This document shows positions 14,383 to 22,860 of a stretch of DNA of 64,000 nucleotides, in pieces. Both the position numbers and the translations under genes were made by a program. The notes under the pieces are model-generated. The model did not search any database and was not told the origin of the DNA. It saw only the letters and a program-made list of their open reading frames with translations. The stretch covers positions 176,799 through 240,798 of the forward strand of contig URGQ01000001.1 in assembly GCA_900547385.1 (NCBI GenBank), read 5' to 3'. The DNA is from an uncultured Oscillospiraceae bacterium (GTDB taxonomy: Bacteria > Bacillota > Clostridia > Oscillospirales > Ruminococcaceae). Positions within the stretch are counted from its first letter, which is position 1, and every line of letters starts with the position of its first letter.

Positions 14383-15780
14383 TTACTTGTAGAAGGCACG
14401 CATGGCACGATAGGTCATGTAGACATCGGCCTTGGCGACGACCTCGAAGGGGGCGTGCATGGAAAGCACCGGAACGCCCAGATCGACGGTATCGATATTG
14501 TGCTGGGAGACATACATGGCAACGGTGCCGCCGCCGCCCTGGTCTACCTTGCCCAGCTCGCCGGTCTGCCAGCCAACATGCTCGGCATCCAGAATACGGC
14601 GGGCGAAGCCCATCATCTCAGCGGTGGCATCATTGGTGCCGGCCTTGCCGCGGGCACCGGTGTACTTGGTCACCACGACGCCGTAATTGATGTAGCTGGC
14701 GTTGCGGCGCTCATGCACCTCGCCGTAGATGGGATCGAAGGCGGCGTTGACATCGGCGCTGAAGCAATGGCTGTTGGCCGCCACATGGCGCACCTTGCAG
14801 CCGGCCATATCGGCCAGGTCCTCTATGAAATCCTTGAGGAAGTAGGAGTTCATGCCGGTGGGGCCGTTGCTGCCGGTTTCCTCTTTATCCGCCAGAATGG
14901 TGACGGAGGTATACTCGGGGGATTTCTCATCGATCTCCGCCATGAGGATGGGATAGGCGCAGACGCGGTCATCGTGGCCGTAGGCGCCGATCATGGAGCG
15001 GTCGAGACCAAGATCCTTGGCCTTGAAGGCGGGAACGGCGCACAGCTCGGCAGAGAGGAAGTCCTCCTCCACGATGCCGTATTTTTCGAACAGCAGCTTG
15101 GCAATGGCGACCTTGACCTTCTCGGAGCCGGTGTCATCCCGCAGGGCAGCGCTGCCGATGAGGATATTGAGTCTTTCGCCCTCGATGCCTTCTGCCAGTG
15201 ACTTCTTCATCTGATCGGCGGCCAGGTGGGGCAGCAGGTCGGTGACGCAGAATACGGGATCGCCCTCTTCTTCGCCGATGGCAACGGACAGCGTAGAGCC
15301 GTCCTTACGAACGACCGTACCGTGCAGGGCCAGCGGGATGGCGGTCCACTGGTACTTCTTGATACCGCCGTAGTAGTGGGTCTTGAGGAAGCACTGCTCG
15401 CCCTCCTCATACAGGGGCCGGGGCTTGAGGTCCAGACGGGGGCTGTCGATATGAGCCACACCGATGCGGACGCCTTCGGCGACGCTGCGGCGGCCGAGGG
15501 TGGCGGCGATGAGCGCCTTGCCGCGGTTATTGAGGTAGACCTTATCCCCCGCCTTGTACTGCTTGGCGTGGTCAAAGGGAACATAGCCGGCCTTTTCCAG
15601 CATGGCTACGGCGGTGGTCACCGCCTCGCGCTCGGTCTTGGCAGCATCCAGGAAGGTCTTGTAGCCCTCGCAAAAATCGTAAGCAGCCTTCAGCTCTTCC
15701 TCGGACATGGTCTCGGTGAGATTCTTGGGGTTCATCAGCAGCTCCTCGCGCAGCTGCTCGCCCTTGGTTTTTTCACTCAT
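14383..15780 (-). CDS. M18-family aminopeptidase
   Basis: A 465-residue metallo-aminopeptidase of family M18 (aspartyl aminopeptidase type). The metal-binding HIDSPR motif is at about residues 109-114, the catalytic ADKEETGS segment at about 297-304, and the C-terminal metal ligand in SMHAPFEV near 440. It releases N-terminal residues, preferentially acidic in characterised relatives, from peptides in the cytosol. It is the last gene of the minus-strand operon with coaE, tsaC and prfA, 41 bases after coaE, and has an AAAGGAG site before its ATG. Confidence 0.9.
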   Translation of the reverse strand: MSEKTKGEQLREELLMNPKNLTETMSEEELKAAYDFCEGYKTFLDAAKTEREAVTTAVAMLEKAGYVPFDHAKQYKAGDKVYLNNRGKALIAATLGRRSVAEGVRIGVAHIDSPRLDLKPRPLYEEGEQCFLKTHYYGGIKKYQWTAIPLALHGTVVRKDGSTLSVAIGEEEGDPVFCVTDLLPHLAADQMKKSLAEGIEGERLNILIGSAALRDDTGSEKVKVAIAKLLFEKYGIVEEDFLSAELCAVPAFKAKDLGLDRSMIGAYGHDDRVCAYPILMAEIDEKSPEYTSVTILADKEETGSNGPTGMNSYFLKDFIEDLADMAGCKVRHVAANSHCFSADVNAAFDPIYGEVHERRNASYINYGVVVTKYTGARGKAGTNDATAEMMGFARRILDAEHVGWQTGELGKVDQGGGGTVAMYVSQHNIDTVDLGVPVLSMHAPFEVVAKADVYMTYRAMRAFYK

Positions 15781-15821
15781 GGGTATTTTACTCCTTTCGG
15801 TTTTTTGATAATTTTATGGAT

Positions 15822-16412
15822 TTATAGGCACAAAAACCGGCGGCAGCGCTCCACCTCTTTTTCCAGGTGGGCAAGATCCGACGAATTTGTGATGACAAAG
15901 TGGGAGCGGCGGGTATAGTACTCGTCCCCGTGCTGGTTGCTCATGCGGGCTTCGGCGGCTTCCCTGGTGATGCCGTCCCGTTCCAGCACACGGCGCAGGC
16001 GTTCCTCCCGCGGGGTCACCACGCTGACAATAACATCGCAGAGCTGATCGCCGCCGCTTTCAAACAGGGTAGGGGCGTCCAGCACGCAGGCACGGCAGCC
16101 AGCCGCTTCAGCGGCATCCATGCGGGCTTCGCACTCCGCCAGAATAAGCGGAAAGGTGATGCCGACCAGGCGTTTCAGCTCCATCGGCTCGCCAAAAACC
16201 GCGGCTGCCAAGGCCGGACGGTCAATGGTGCCATCCGGCAGGCGGGTGCCGGGAAAGGCCGCGGCAATGGCCGCCGCGCAGGCCGGGCTGTTATTCACCT
16301 CGTGGGCGATGGTATCGGCATCCAGGATCTCTACCCCGCCCCAGCGGCGCATGAGGGCGGTGACAGTGGATTTGCCACTGCCGGTGGGGCCGGTCAGGCC
16401 GATGCGGAGCAT
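15822..16412 (-). CDS. coaE: Dephospho-CoA kinase
   Basis: A 196-residue kinase for the last step of coenzyme A synthesis (dephospho-CoA 3'-phosphorylation). The Walker A motif GPTGSGKS is at residues 8-15, followed by the LDAD segment of the family and the lid region VTPREERLRRVLERDG. The frame is open much further upstream, but only the ATG at 16412 gives the normal MLRIGLTG start and it has a GAGGTG site. A multi-hairpin repeat element occupies the gap between tsaC and this gene. Confidence 0.93.
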   Translation of the reverse strand: MLRIGLTGPTGSGKSTVTALMRRWGGVEILDADTIAHEVNNSPACAAAIAAAFPGTRLPDGTIDRPALAAAVFGEPMELKRLVGITFPLILAECEARMDAAEAAGCRACVLDAPTLFESGGDQLCDVIVSVVTPREERLRRVLERDGITREAAEARMSNQHGDEYYTRRSHFVITNSSDLAHLEKEVERCRRFLCL

Positions 16413-16467
16413 AAAATCACCTCGGTTCTGGTTGGGGTAGGAAGAAGCCGGTGGCTGCCAAGACGGG

Positions 16468-16546
16468 CGCCCGCAGGGCGCTCCGGCGCAGCCGGAGCCG
16501 GCGGTGAAATCGTCGAAACCGCCGCAGGCGGTTTGCCCTGCGGGCG
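16468..16546. repeat. GC-rich multi-hairpin element (copy 2)
   Basis: Outer arms CGCCCGCAGGGC (16468-16479) and GCCCTGCGGGCG (16535-16546) are perfectly complementary. Inside are GCTCCGGC-GCA-GCCGGAGC and AAACCGCC-GCA-GGCGGTTT, with a degenerate middle segment. GNA loops read on the plus strand. It lies inside the minus-strand operon between tsaC and coaE. Confidence 0.75.
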
Positions 16547-16578
16547 TCCCGCCGACGGCAGCGGGGCAAAGCAAATAA

Positions 16579-17643
16579 TCAGAGGTGGACCACCCGGAAA
16601 GCGGCGGCGCGCAGCAGGCGGTTGTAGACGGCAAGACCCATTTCTTCCGGTTCCGGGGCGTGGACATACACCTCGGTGGCCTGCAGCTTATCCAGCTGCC
16701 GCAACACATCAAAGAGGTTCTGTGCCTGGGAGGGATAATCGTAGGCCACGCCGTAGCTGATGGTGGGAGCCTCCAGCAGGGAAACATCCTCATCGAAGCA
16801 CATGGCGTAGAAGCCGTCCTCCTCCCCTGCCCGCTGCAGGGTCTCGTAGTATTCGTTCACCCGGGCGGCATAATCCTCCCGGCTGCCGCACAGCAGCGTA
16901 AGGGTGGCGGCAGGGGCGTAGTGTTTATATTTCATGCCGGGGCTGGGGGCCGCGGCATCCTGCGGGAGCATATGTAGGACGGCCTCGGCGACCGAGACGC
17001 ATCCGCACCGCCGCTGGATCTCCTCCGGGGTGACAGCGCCGGGGCGCAGCACCTGCGGGGTACCATCCGGCAGGAAGCAGAGAACGGTGGATTCCACCCC
17101 GACGGTGCAGTCATCGCTTTCCACAATGGCATCCACCAAGCCCCACAGGTCATCCACACAGTGGCGGAATGTGGTGGGGCTGGGGCTGCCGCTGCGGTTG
17201 GCGCTGGGGGCAGCCAGCGGCACGCCTGCCGCCCGGATGACGGCACGGGCCACCGGGTGACTGGGCATCCGGATGGCAACGGTTTCCAGACCGCCGGTGG
17301 TGGTCAGGGGGATCTTGGACGAGCGGGGCAGCACCATGGTGAGGGGACCGGGCCAAAAGGCTTCTGCCAGAATTTTGGCGTTTTCCGGGATGGCGGTCAC
17401 CAGCTCCGGCAGGGCGGAAAGCTCCGCGATGTGGACGATCATGGGGTTATCGCTGGGGCGGCCCTTGGCGGCGTACACCGCCTTGACGGCCGCTTCATCA
17501 TAGGCATTGGCGGCCAGGCCGTACACCGTTTCGGTGGGAATGGCGACCAGTCCGCCGTGCGCGAGGATATCCCCGGCGCGCAGCACGCCCTCGGCGTCCT
17601 CAGCGGGGTCATATATTCGGATGAGTTCGGTTTTCATCATCAT
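16579..17643 (-). CDS. tsaC: L-threonylcarbamoyladenylate synthase (Sua5 type)
   Basis: A 354-residue enzyme that makes threonylcarbamoyl-AMP for the t6A modification of ANN-decoding tRNAs. The N-terminal YrdC domain shows [20 protein letters not shown] and [12 protein letters not shown]; about 130 C-terminal residues form the Sua5 extension, so this is the long form rather than the short E. coli TsaC form. Three consecutive ATG codons begin the frame; the first overlaps the prfA stop codon by four bases, indicating translational coupling. Pairing prfA with tsaC is a common bacterial arrangement. Confidence 0.93.
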   Translation of the reverse strand: MMMKTELIRIYDPAEDAEGVLRAGDILAHGGLVAIPTETVYGLAANAYDEAAVKAVYAAKGRPSDNPMIVHIAELSALPELVTAIPENAKILAEAFWPGPLTMVLPRSSKIPLTTTGGLETVAIRMPSHPVARAVIRAAGVPLAAPSANRSGSPSPTTFRHCVDDLWGLVDAIVESDDCTVGVESTVLCFLPDGTPQVLRPGAVTPEEIQRRCGCVSVAEAVLHMLPQDAAAPSPGMKYKHYAPAATLTLLCGSREDYAARVNEYYETLQRAGEEDGFYAMCFDEDVSLLEAPTISYGVAYDYPSQAQNLFDVLRQLDKLQATEVYVHAPEPEEMGLAVYNRLLRAAAFRVVHL

Positions 17644-18713
17644 TCGGGATACTCCCTGTTCTGCAGTTTTTCGGCCTGCTCGTGCGCCAGCAGCGGCTCG
17701 ATGAGCAGGTCCAGTTCGCCGTTCATCACGGCATCCAGCCGGTACACCGTCAGCTCGATGCGGTGATCGCTGACCCGGTTCTGGGGAAAATTATAGGTGC
17801 GGATGCGCCCGCTGCGGTCGCCGGAGCCGACCTGGCGGCGGCGGTCGGCGGCGATGGAATCGTTCTGAGCCTGCTCGGCCTGCTCCAGCAGGCGGCTGCG
17901 CAGGATCTTCATGGCGCGGTCTTTATTTTTATACTGGCTTCGCTCGTCCTGGCATTCCACCACCAGCCCGGTGGGCAGGTGGGTGATGCGGATGGCGGAC
18001 TCGGTTTTATTGATGTGCTGGCCGCCCGCCCCGCTGGAACGGAAGGTATCTATCTTCAGGTCCTTTGGGTCGATGTGGATCTCCACCTCATCAGCTTCCG
18101 GCAGCACCGCTACGGTCACGGCGGAGGTTTGGATCTTACCCTGGCTATCGGTGACGGGCACCCGCTGCACCCGGTGAATGCCGCTTTCGAATTTAAGGCG
18201 GGAAAAGACCTTTTCCCCCTCGATGGAGAAAACGATCTCCCGGTAGCCGCCCAGTTCCGTCTCACCCGCGTTCATCAGCTCCACCTGCCAGCCGCGGGCC
18301 GCCGCATACAGATTGTACATGCGGTACAGGTCTGCCGCAAAAAGAGCGGCCTCCTCCCCGCCGGTGCCGGCACGCAGCTCCATAATGACGCTGCGGTCAT
18401 CCCGCGGGTCATGGGGCAGCAGCATCAGCCGGGCTTCCTCGGTCAGGCGGGTGATCTCCGCTTCCGCTTCCGCTTTTTGCTCGGCGGCCATAGCCGAAAG
18501 CTCGGCATCGTGGGAATAGAGCAGCTCCTTGGCTTCGGCCAGCGCTTCCTCGGCAGCGGCCAGCGCCAGGTACTGGCGGGAGAGCGGCTCCAGCTCCTTA
18601 TATTCCTTCATCAAGGCCCGGTAGCGGCCAATATCCGACGCGGCATCGGGCTGGGAAAGCTGGGCGGAAAGTTCATCGTAGCGGCGGTGCGCCGCCAAAA
18701 GTCCTTCGAGCAT
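17640..18713 (-). CDS. prfA: Peptide chain release factor 1
   Basis: A 357-residue class I release factor for UAA/UAG. The catalytic GGQ tripeptide is in [15 protein letters not shown] (about residue 230), followed by QCQDERSQ-type and [11 protein letters not shown] segments typical of RF1. AAGGAG lies nine bases before the ATG. It is 41 bases after the DUF951 gene and overlaps tsaC by four bases. No methyltransferase gene (prmC), often adjacent in other Firmicutes, is present here. Confidence 0.95.
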   Translation of the reverse strand: MLEGLLAAHRRYDELSAQLSQPDAASDIGRYRALMKEYKELEPLSRQYLALAAAEEALAEAKELLYSHDAELSAMAAEQKAEAEAEITRLTEEARLMLLPHDPRDDRSVIMELRAGTGGEEAALFAADLYRMYNLYAAARGWQVELMNAGETELGGYREIVFSIEGEKVFSRLKFESGIHRVQRVPVTDSQGKIQTSAVTVAVLPEADEVEIHIDPKDLKIDTFRSSGAGGQHINKTESAIRITHLPTGLVVECQDERSQYKNKDRAMKILRSRLLEQAEQAQNDSIAADRRRQVGSGDRSGRIRTYNFPQNRVSDHRIELTVYRLDAVMNGELDLLIEPLLAHEQAEKLQNREYPE

Positions 18714-18754
18714 GGCAAAAACTCCTTATGCGAATTTAGTGGCATAAGGCACCG

Positions 18755-18943
18755 CTACTGCTCCTCCGGGTGGGTGATTTTTTTGATATGGCGTTCAGCC
18801 TTGGCACGGGGGATCATGATCTCCCGGCCGCAGGTGCGGCATACCAGCTTAAAATCCATGCCGCTGCGGGTGACGGTGAATTCCTCCCCGCCGCAGGGGT
18901 GCTTTTTCTTCATCAGCAGAATATCGCCGACGCGGACATCCAT
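18755..18943 (-). CDS. DUF951-family small zinc-ribbon-like protein
   Basis: A 62-residue protein matching DUF951 (PF06107): VGDILxMKKxHPCGG at the N-terminus and CRTCGREIMIPR in the middle. Three Cys (CGG, CxxC) could form a metal site. The family is widespread in Firmicutes and its function is unknown. It is the first gene of the operon running through prfA, tsaC and coaE, with a GGAGGG site and a strong promoter (18978-19006). Confidence 0.88.
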   Translation of the reverse strand: MDVRVGDILLMKKKHPCGGEEFTVTRSGMDFKLVCRTCGREIMIPRAKAERHIKKITHPEEQ

Positions 18944-18977
18944 GGGAGTCCCTCCTTTGCCATTAAGTCGATTTTAT

Positions 18978-19006
18978 ATTATACCACGGGGAAAAATAAT
19001 TTGCAA
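18978..19006 (-). promoter_or_regulatory. Promoter of the DUF951-prfA-tsaC-coaE operon
   Basis: Minus-strand TTGCAA, 17-base spacer ending TGG, TATAAT (18978-18983). The spacer end also provides an extended -10. Confidence 0.85.
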
Positions 19007-19014
19007 TGAGGGAT

Positions 19015-19108
19015 GGGGCCCGCAGGGCAACCCGTCCTGCGGACGGGTTCGGGGGCGGCCTGCGACCGCCCCCCGCGAGGGGCTTCGCCCCTCGGCCCTG
19101 CGGGCCCC
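19015..19108. repeat. GC-rich multi-hairpin element (copy 3)
   Basis: Perfect 14-bp outer arms (GGGGCCCGCAGGGC and its complement) enclose three hairpins: AACCCGTCC-TGC-GGACGGGTT, a GGGGGCGG / CCGCCCCC stem with a C-A mismatch below a TGC loop, and CGAGGGGC-TTC-GCCCCTCG. GNA loops read on the minus strand. It begins eight bases beyond the -35 of the DUF951 promoter, between divergent genes. Confidence 0.85.
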
Positions 19109-19227
19109 TGCTCTGCGCCGGGCCTGCCCCGGGCCATAGAAAGCCCCGCCGCCCGCGGCCTTTCCCCGCATACCGCCGCCTGCCGCCGAATATAGATAAA
19201 GCAATAGGCAAAACAGGAGGGTAAAGC

Positions 19228-20157
19228 ATGGGATATTACTGGCCGGAGGGCATGCTGCTGGAAACTGAGGAAAACCGATATTATCTGCAAAATGAGGAAA
19301 CACTGCAAAGCGCCATGCGCATCGGTCAAATCTTGGAGGGACGGGCGTTGCTGTGTGATTATGACCACAACCTGGTGGTGGATATGGGCTGCTGCCGCGG
19401 GATCATCCCCCGGGAGGAGGGCGCCCTGGGAATAAAAGAGCAGACGGTGCGGGATATCGCCATCATCTCCCGGGTGAATAAGTCGGTCTGCTTTCTCATC
19501 ACGGCGATAGAGCACGATGAGGCCGGAGCACCGCGGCCCATTTTATCCCGGCGGGCAGCCCAGCTGCGCTGCCGTTCCGAATACATAGACCATCTGACCC
19601 CTGGGGAGATCATCCCCGCGCGGGTAACGCACCTGGAAAGCTTCGGCTGCTTTGTAGATATCGGCTGCGGGCTGCCCTCCCTCATCAGCATCGATCAGAT
19701 CTCGGTCTCCCGCATCAGCCACCCGCGGGACCGCTTTGCTGTGGGAGAGAGCATCTACGCCGTGGTAAAGGCGGTGGAGCCGGAGGGTCGGGTGCAGCTT
19801 TCTCACAAGGAGCTGCTGGGCACCTGGGCCCAAAACGCCGCACTGTACCTGCCGGGAGAAACGGTGGCGGGCGTCATCCGCAGCGTAGAGGACTATGGCG
19901 TCTTTGTGGAGCTGACCCCCAACCTGGCCGGCCTGGCGGAGCCCTGCGAGGGCGTGCGCGCCGGCCAGCACGCGGGCGTGTATATTAAAAGCATCCTGCC
20001 GGAAAAAATGAAGATCAAGCTCATCATCGTGGATGCCTTTGACGCGCCCTACGCCCCGCAGCCGGTGCAGTATTTCCTCACCGAGGGGGTACTGCGGCGC
20101 TGGCGGTATTCCCCGCCGGAATGCAGCCGGGTGGTGGAAACCGTCTTTGGCGAATGA
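19228..20157 (+). CDS. S1-domain RNA-binding protein
   Basis: A 309-residue protein with three S1-like OB-fold modules, at about residues 33-95 (degenerate), 123-200 (FGCFVDIGCGLPSLIS) and 207-270 (YGVFVELTPNLAGL). It resembles the short S1-like proteins of Firmicutes that are not true ribosomal S1. It probably binds RNA in the cytosol; the exact role (translation or RNA turnover) is not shown. The start is set by AGGAGG nine bases before the ATG. It is monocistronic, with a bidirectional terminator behind it. Confidence 0.8.
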   Translation: MGYYWPEGMLLETEENRYYLQNEETLQSAMRIGQILEGRALLCDYDHNLVVDMGCCRGIIPREEGALGIKEQTVRDIAIISRVNKSVCFLITAIEHDEAGAPRPILSRRAAQLRCRSEYIDHLTPGEIIPARVTHLESFGCFVDIGCGLPSLISIDQISVSRISHPRDRFAVGESIYAVVKAVEPEGRVQLSHKELLGTWAQNAALYLPGETVAGVIRSVEDYGVFVELTPNLAGLAEPCEGVRAGQHAGVYIKSILPEKMKIKLIIVDAFDAPYAPQPVQYFLTEGVLRRWRYSPPECSRVVETVFGE

Positions 20158-20254
20158 TGCCGTCTCTACACCAATAGCCGTTTGTTTCGTGGTGTTTTCA
20201 TGCAATTATTGTCGCATATTGAAATGATAATTTAGTCAGTTAAATAAAAATCTC

Positions 20255-20284
20255 AAAAATCCCTGCCGGGAAGCAGGGATTTTT
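20255..20284. terminator. Bidirectional terminator
   Basis: Perfect 12-bp stem AAAAATCCCTGC / GCAGGGATTTTT with a six-base loop. A and T tracts on both sides serve the convergent S1-domain gene and the beta-helix lipoprotein gene. Confidence 0.88.
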
Positions 20285-20350
20285 GCCGTGTCTTGCGTAC
20301 TAAAATTTATGGAGGGAGTTTTGCAGGTCTTGTGGTGTCTGGCACGCCGT

Positions 20351-22015
20351 TCAGACCGGGGAAAGGCCGATACGGGCGCTGCCGGAGACGAGATAGTAGG
20401 TGGTTTCTTTCTCCAGGGCATCGCTGATGAGAGTAACATAACCGACCGAGGTTTCCGGGGTGAAGGAGAGCATGGGGGTACTCTCTTCCGCCGCCGTGAC
20501 GGTCAGGGGCCGGCCGCCGGTCAGCCACAGCTCCACGCTGATGCGGGGCAGGCTGGTATACAGCTGCAGCTCCTCCGGGAGGGGGCCGGCCGCCAGCAGG
20601 GTGCCGCCGCTAATATGGGCCGTGGCAGCCCGCAGGGGGTTCTGCTCCCGGCCGGAGCCGAGCAGCAGACTGCCGCCCGACTGGAACAGTGATCCGCCGA
20701 TATCCAAAGCATGGGTCCCGGCGCAGATGGAAAGGCTGCCGCCGGTCACGGTCATTTTGCGCAGGTCGGTAGCGGGATCGTTCTCGGATCTGACATACCC
20801 GCCGGAGAGGGCCAGGCCCTCCTCCACGGCGGTAATGGACAGGCTGCCGCCGGAAAGAGTCATATCCTCCGCCACAGCGCCACGGCGGGCGGTGAGGATG
20901 GAAACATCTCCGGCGGAAAGGGTGAGCTGCTGGGTGGTGATGGCAGTATCGCCGCCGGAAATGGTGACACGGCTGCCGGACAGCTTGGTGCTTCCCACGG
21001 AATAGAGGGCGGCATCGCTGCAATCCAGCGTAAAGGTACCGCCGGAAAGCGCCAGGGATTTGCCGGCAGAAAGGCCCCGCGCGCTATCGCTCACGATCTG
21101 CTCCCGGTTGATGATGGGCTGTTCTTCGGTGGGCTGCTGCTGGGGCAGACCGCCCCACAGGCCCCATTTTTCGGCGGTTTCGCCATAACTGGCGTTGCCG
21201 CTGCCGCCGCCGGTGGTGATGTGGTACTCCCCTGCCGTGGCCGAAAGGCTCCCGGCCGCCGTGATGCCGTCCCCGCCGCAGATGAGGGCCACTGTGCCCC
21301 CTGCCAGCGTCACGCTGCCCTGCCCGGATTTGGCGGAACTGGCCGAAAGGCCGGTGCGGCCGCAGGCGATGGAAAGCTGTCCGCCGCTGATCTGCAGCTC
21401 CTGCCCGGCAACCAGTCCGTCCCGCCAGGCGGTGATCTCCAGGGTGCCTTCCGCCACGGCCAGGGTGCCCTCGCTGCGCAGGGCGTCATTGTGGATGGCC
21501 TCCACCGAAAGGCTGCCCCCGCCGGTGATGAGCAGGTCGCCCTCCACGCTGATGGCGGCTTCCCGCACCTTGCTACCGGAATAGAGATAGCTTTTGCCAT
21601 CGGAGAGGGTATTTTCGGTGCCGTTCTCCAGCAGCAGCACCACGGTGCCGCCGCCATTGGAGTAGATGACCGGGCCCCGTTCACAGTGCATATCCACCCC
21701 GCACAGCACCAGCCGGGCCGTTTCACCCGCGGGGATCTCCACGGTGAGCTGGGCATCCTGCAGGGTGCCGCTGAGCAGGTAGGTGCCCCCCTGGGAGATG
21801 GTGACCCGGGAAGCGATGGCGGTGACATTGGGGGCATTGCTGATGACGGAATCGACATTGAACTGCAGAATATAGTACGGCTCCTGCTGCCACTGGGAAT
21901 GATCCGCCGTCATGGGTGCGGTCATGGATTCCAGCGATTCGTTTTCCTGCGGGGCATGGCCGCAGCCCGCCAGCAGCAAAATTACCGGCAGCAGAAGCAT
22001 TAGGCAGCGTTTCAT
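20351..22015 (-). CDS. Cthe_2159-like beta-helix lipoprotein (carbohydrate-binding domain)
   Basis: A 554-residue surface lipoprotein. The signal peptide ends in the lipobox LLLAGC, so it is anchored to the outside of the membrane. The rest is a long series of repeats of the form xxxSGGxLxIxx (for example LQISGGQLSI and LALSGGTFTLDC), the pattern of the right-handed beta-helix Cthe_2159 / DUF4353 family, which binds polysaccharides such as cellulose or pectin in its founding member. The ATG at 22015 is preferred over one 14 codons upstream because GGGAGG precedes it and the lipobox is then in place. It has its own promoter. Confidence 0.8.
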   Translation of the reverse strand: MKRCLMLLLPVILLLAGCGHAPQENESLESMTAPMTADHSQWQQEPYYILQFNVDSVISNAPNVTAIASRVTISQGGTYLLSGTLQDAQLTVEIPAGETARLVLCGVDMHCERGPVIYSNGGGTVVLLLENGTENTLSDGKSYLYSGSKVREAAISVEGDLLITGGGSLSVEAIHNDALRSEGTLAVAEGTLEITAWRDGLVAGQELQISGGQLSIACGRTGLSASSAKSGQGSVTLAGGTVALICGGDGITAAGSLSATAGEYHITTGGGSGNASYGETAEKWGLWGGLPQQQPTEEQPIINREQIVSDSARGLSAGKSLALSGGTFTLDCSDAALYSVGSTKLSGSRVTISGGDTAITTQQLTLSAGDVSILTARRGAVAEDMTLSGGSLSITAVEEGLALSGGYVRSENDPATDLRKMTVTGGSLSICAGTHALDIGGSLFQSGGSLLLGSGREQNPLRAATAHISGGTLLAAGPLPEELQLYTSLPRISVELWLTGGRPLTVTAAEESTPMLSFTPETSVGYVTLISDALEKETTYYLVSGSARIGLSPV

Positions 22016-22074
22016 CGGGGGCGTCCTCCCTTCTCTTTTTGGGGGCTTGGGGTTCACATGCTTATTCTGGCCCT

Positions 22075-22103
22075 ATCATACCGCAAAATGAGAAAGAGTG
22101 CAA
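22075..22103 (-). promoter_or_regulatory. Promoter of the beta-helix lipoprotein
   Basis: Minus-strand TTGCAC (22098-22103), 17-base spacer, TATGAT (22075-22080), 60 bases before the start codon. Confidence 0.75.
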
Positions 22104-22150
22104 ATCTCTTTGCGGGTGGGGCGCCTAAGGCGGTACGGGCCGCAGGCGGG

Positions 22151-22238
22151 CGGGGCGCAGCCCCGGCGATGCAAAGCATCGCCGCAGCGGACAAATGTCC
22201 GCTGGACCCATCCGCAGGATGGGTCGGGCTGCGCCCCG
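22151..22238. repeat. GC-rich multi-hairpin element (copy 4)
   Basis: Outer arms CGGGGCGCAGCCC and GGGCTGCGCCCCG (13 bp, perfect) enclose exactly three hairpins: GGCGATGC-AAA-GCATCGCC, AGCGGACA-AA-TGTCCGCT and GACCCATCC-GCA-GGATGGGTC. It lies between the TetR gene's stop and the lipoprotein promoter. Confidence 0.85.
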
Positions 22239-22263
22239 AGCCGGCCCCCTGCAGAAACCAAAA

Positions 22264-22860
22264 TCACTGCAGGGCGGCAATATAGAGCTTGCGGGTATCG
22301 GCCAGGGCCGCGGCTATTTCCTCCTGCCGGCCCTCCGAGAGGGCACAGCGCAGCAGAAAGCCGGAAATACTGCCCTCTCCGACCATGGAAAGGTATTCCG
22401 GCTCCGGCATACGGGGGGCCAGGCCCTCCTCCACCGCGGCAGTGGTCAGGCAGTTCATGATCTCCCCGATCATGCGGCGGGTATCGGCACGCTCCTGCGG
22501 ACCGCCGCAGATATCATACAGGGCGGCCTGCGGAAACCCCATGGAGGGCACCTGTGAAAAGAAAACGGAGCTGCACTCCAGCAGCTGGCGGGCGGTGATC
22601 TCGATGACCTTCCAGCGGGCTTCAAAGCCCTCGGCGTCGGAAATGGCGGCGTAGAGCTCCTGGAAGCCCTGGGCCCTGCTGTACTGCATGGCATCCCGCA
22701 GCAGCTCCTCCCGGGAGGGGAAATACTCGTACACAGTGCCTTTGCCGATGCCAGCGGCTTCGGCGATCTCAGAAACCTTCAAATCTCCCAGCGGACGGCC
22801 CTGCCGCAGCAGCTTTAATACCGCATGGAACACCGCGGCCTTTTTCTCCGGCAAGTTCAT
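22264..22860 (-). CDS. TetR-family transcriptional regulator
   Basis: A 198-residue repressor-type protein. The N-terminal helix-turn-helix is clear: VSEIAEAAGIGKGTVYEYFPSREELL at residues 29-54; the rest is the variable ligand-binding helical domain. Its start overlaps the stop of the upstream RND exporter gene by four bases, so the two are co-translated. A 20-bp perfect palindrome of the TetR-operator kind lies just upstream of the exporter gene, so the likely role is autoregulated repression of the exporter, relieved by a pump substrate. That link is inferred. Confidence 0.9.
   Translation of the reverse strand: MNLPEKKAAVFHAVLKLLRQGRPLGDLKVSEIAEAAGIGKGTVYEYFPSREELLRDAMQYSRAQGFQELYAAISDAEGFEARWKVIEITARQLLECSSVFFSQVPSMGFPQAALYDICGGPQERADTRRMIGEIMNCLTTAAVEEGLAPRMPEPEYLSMVGEGSISGFLLRCALSEGRQEEIAAALADTRKLYIAALQ

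Noticed and set aside
22116..22150. A second multi-hairpin element beside copy 4
   Set aside because: Only GC-rich, with no complementary outer arms.
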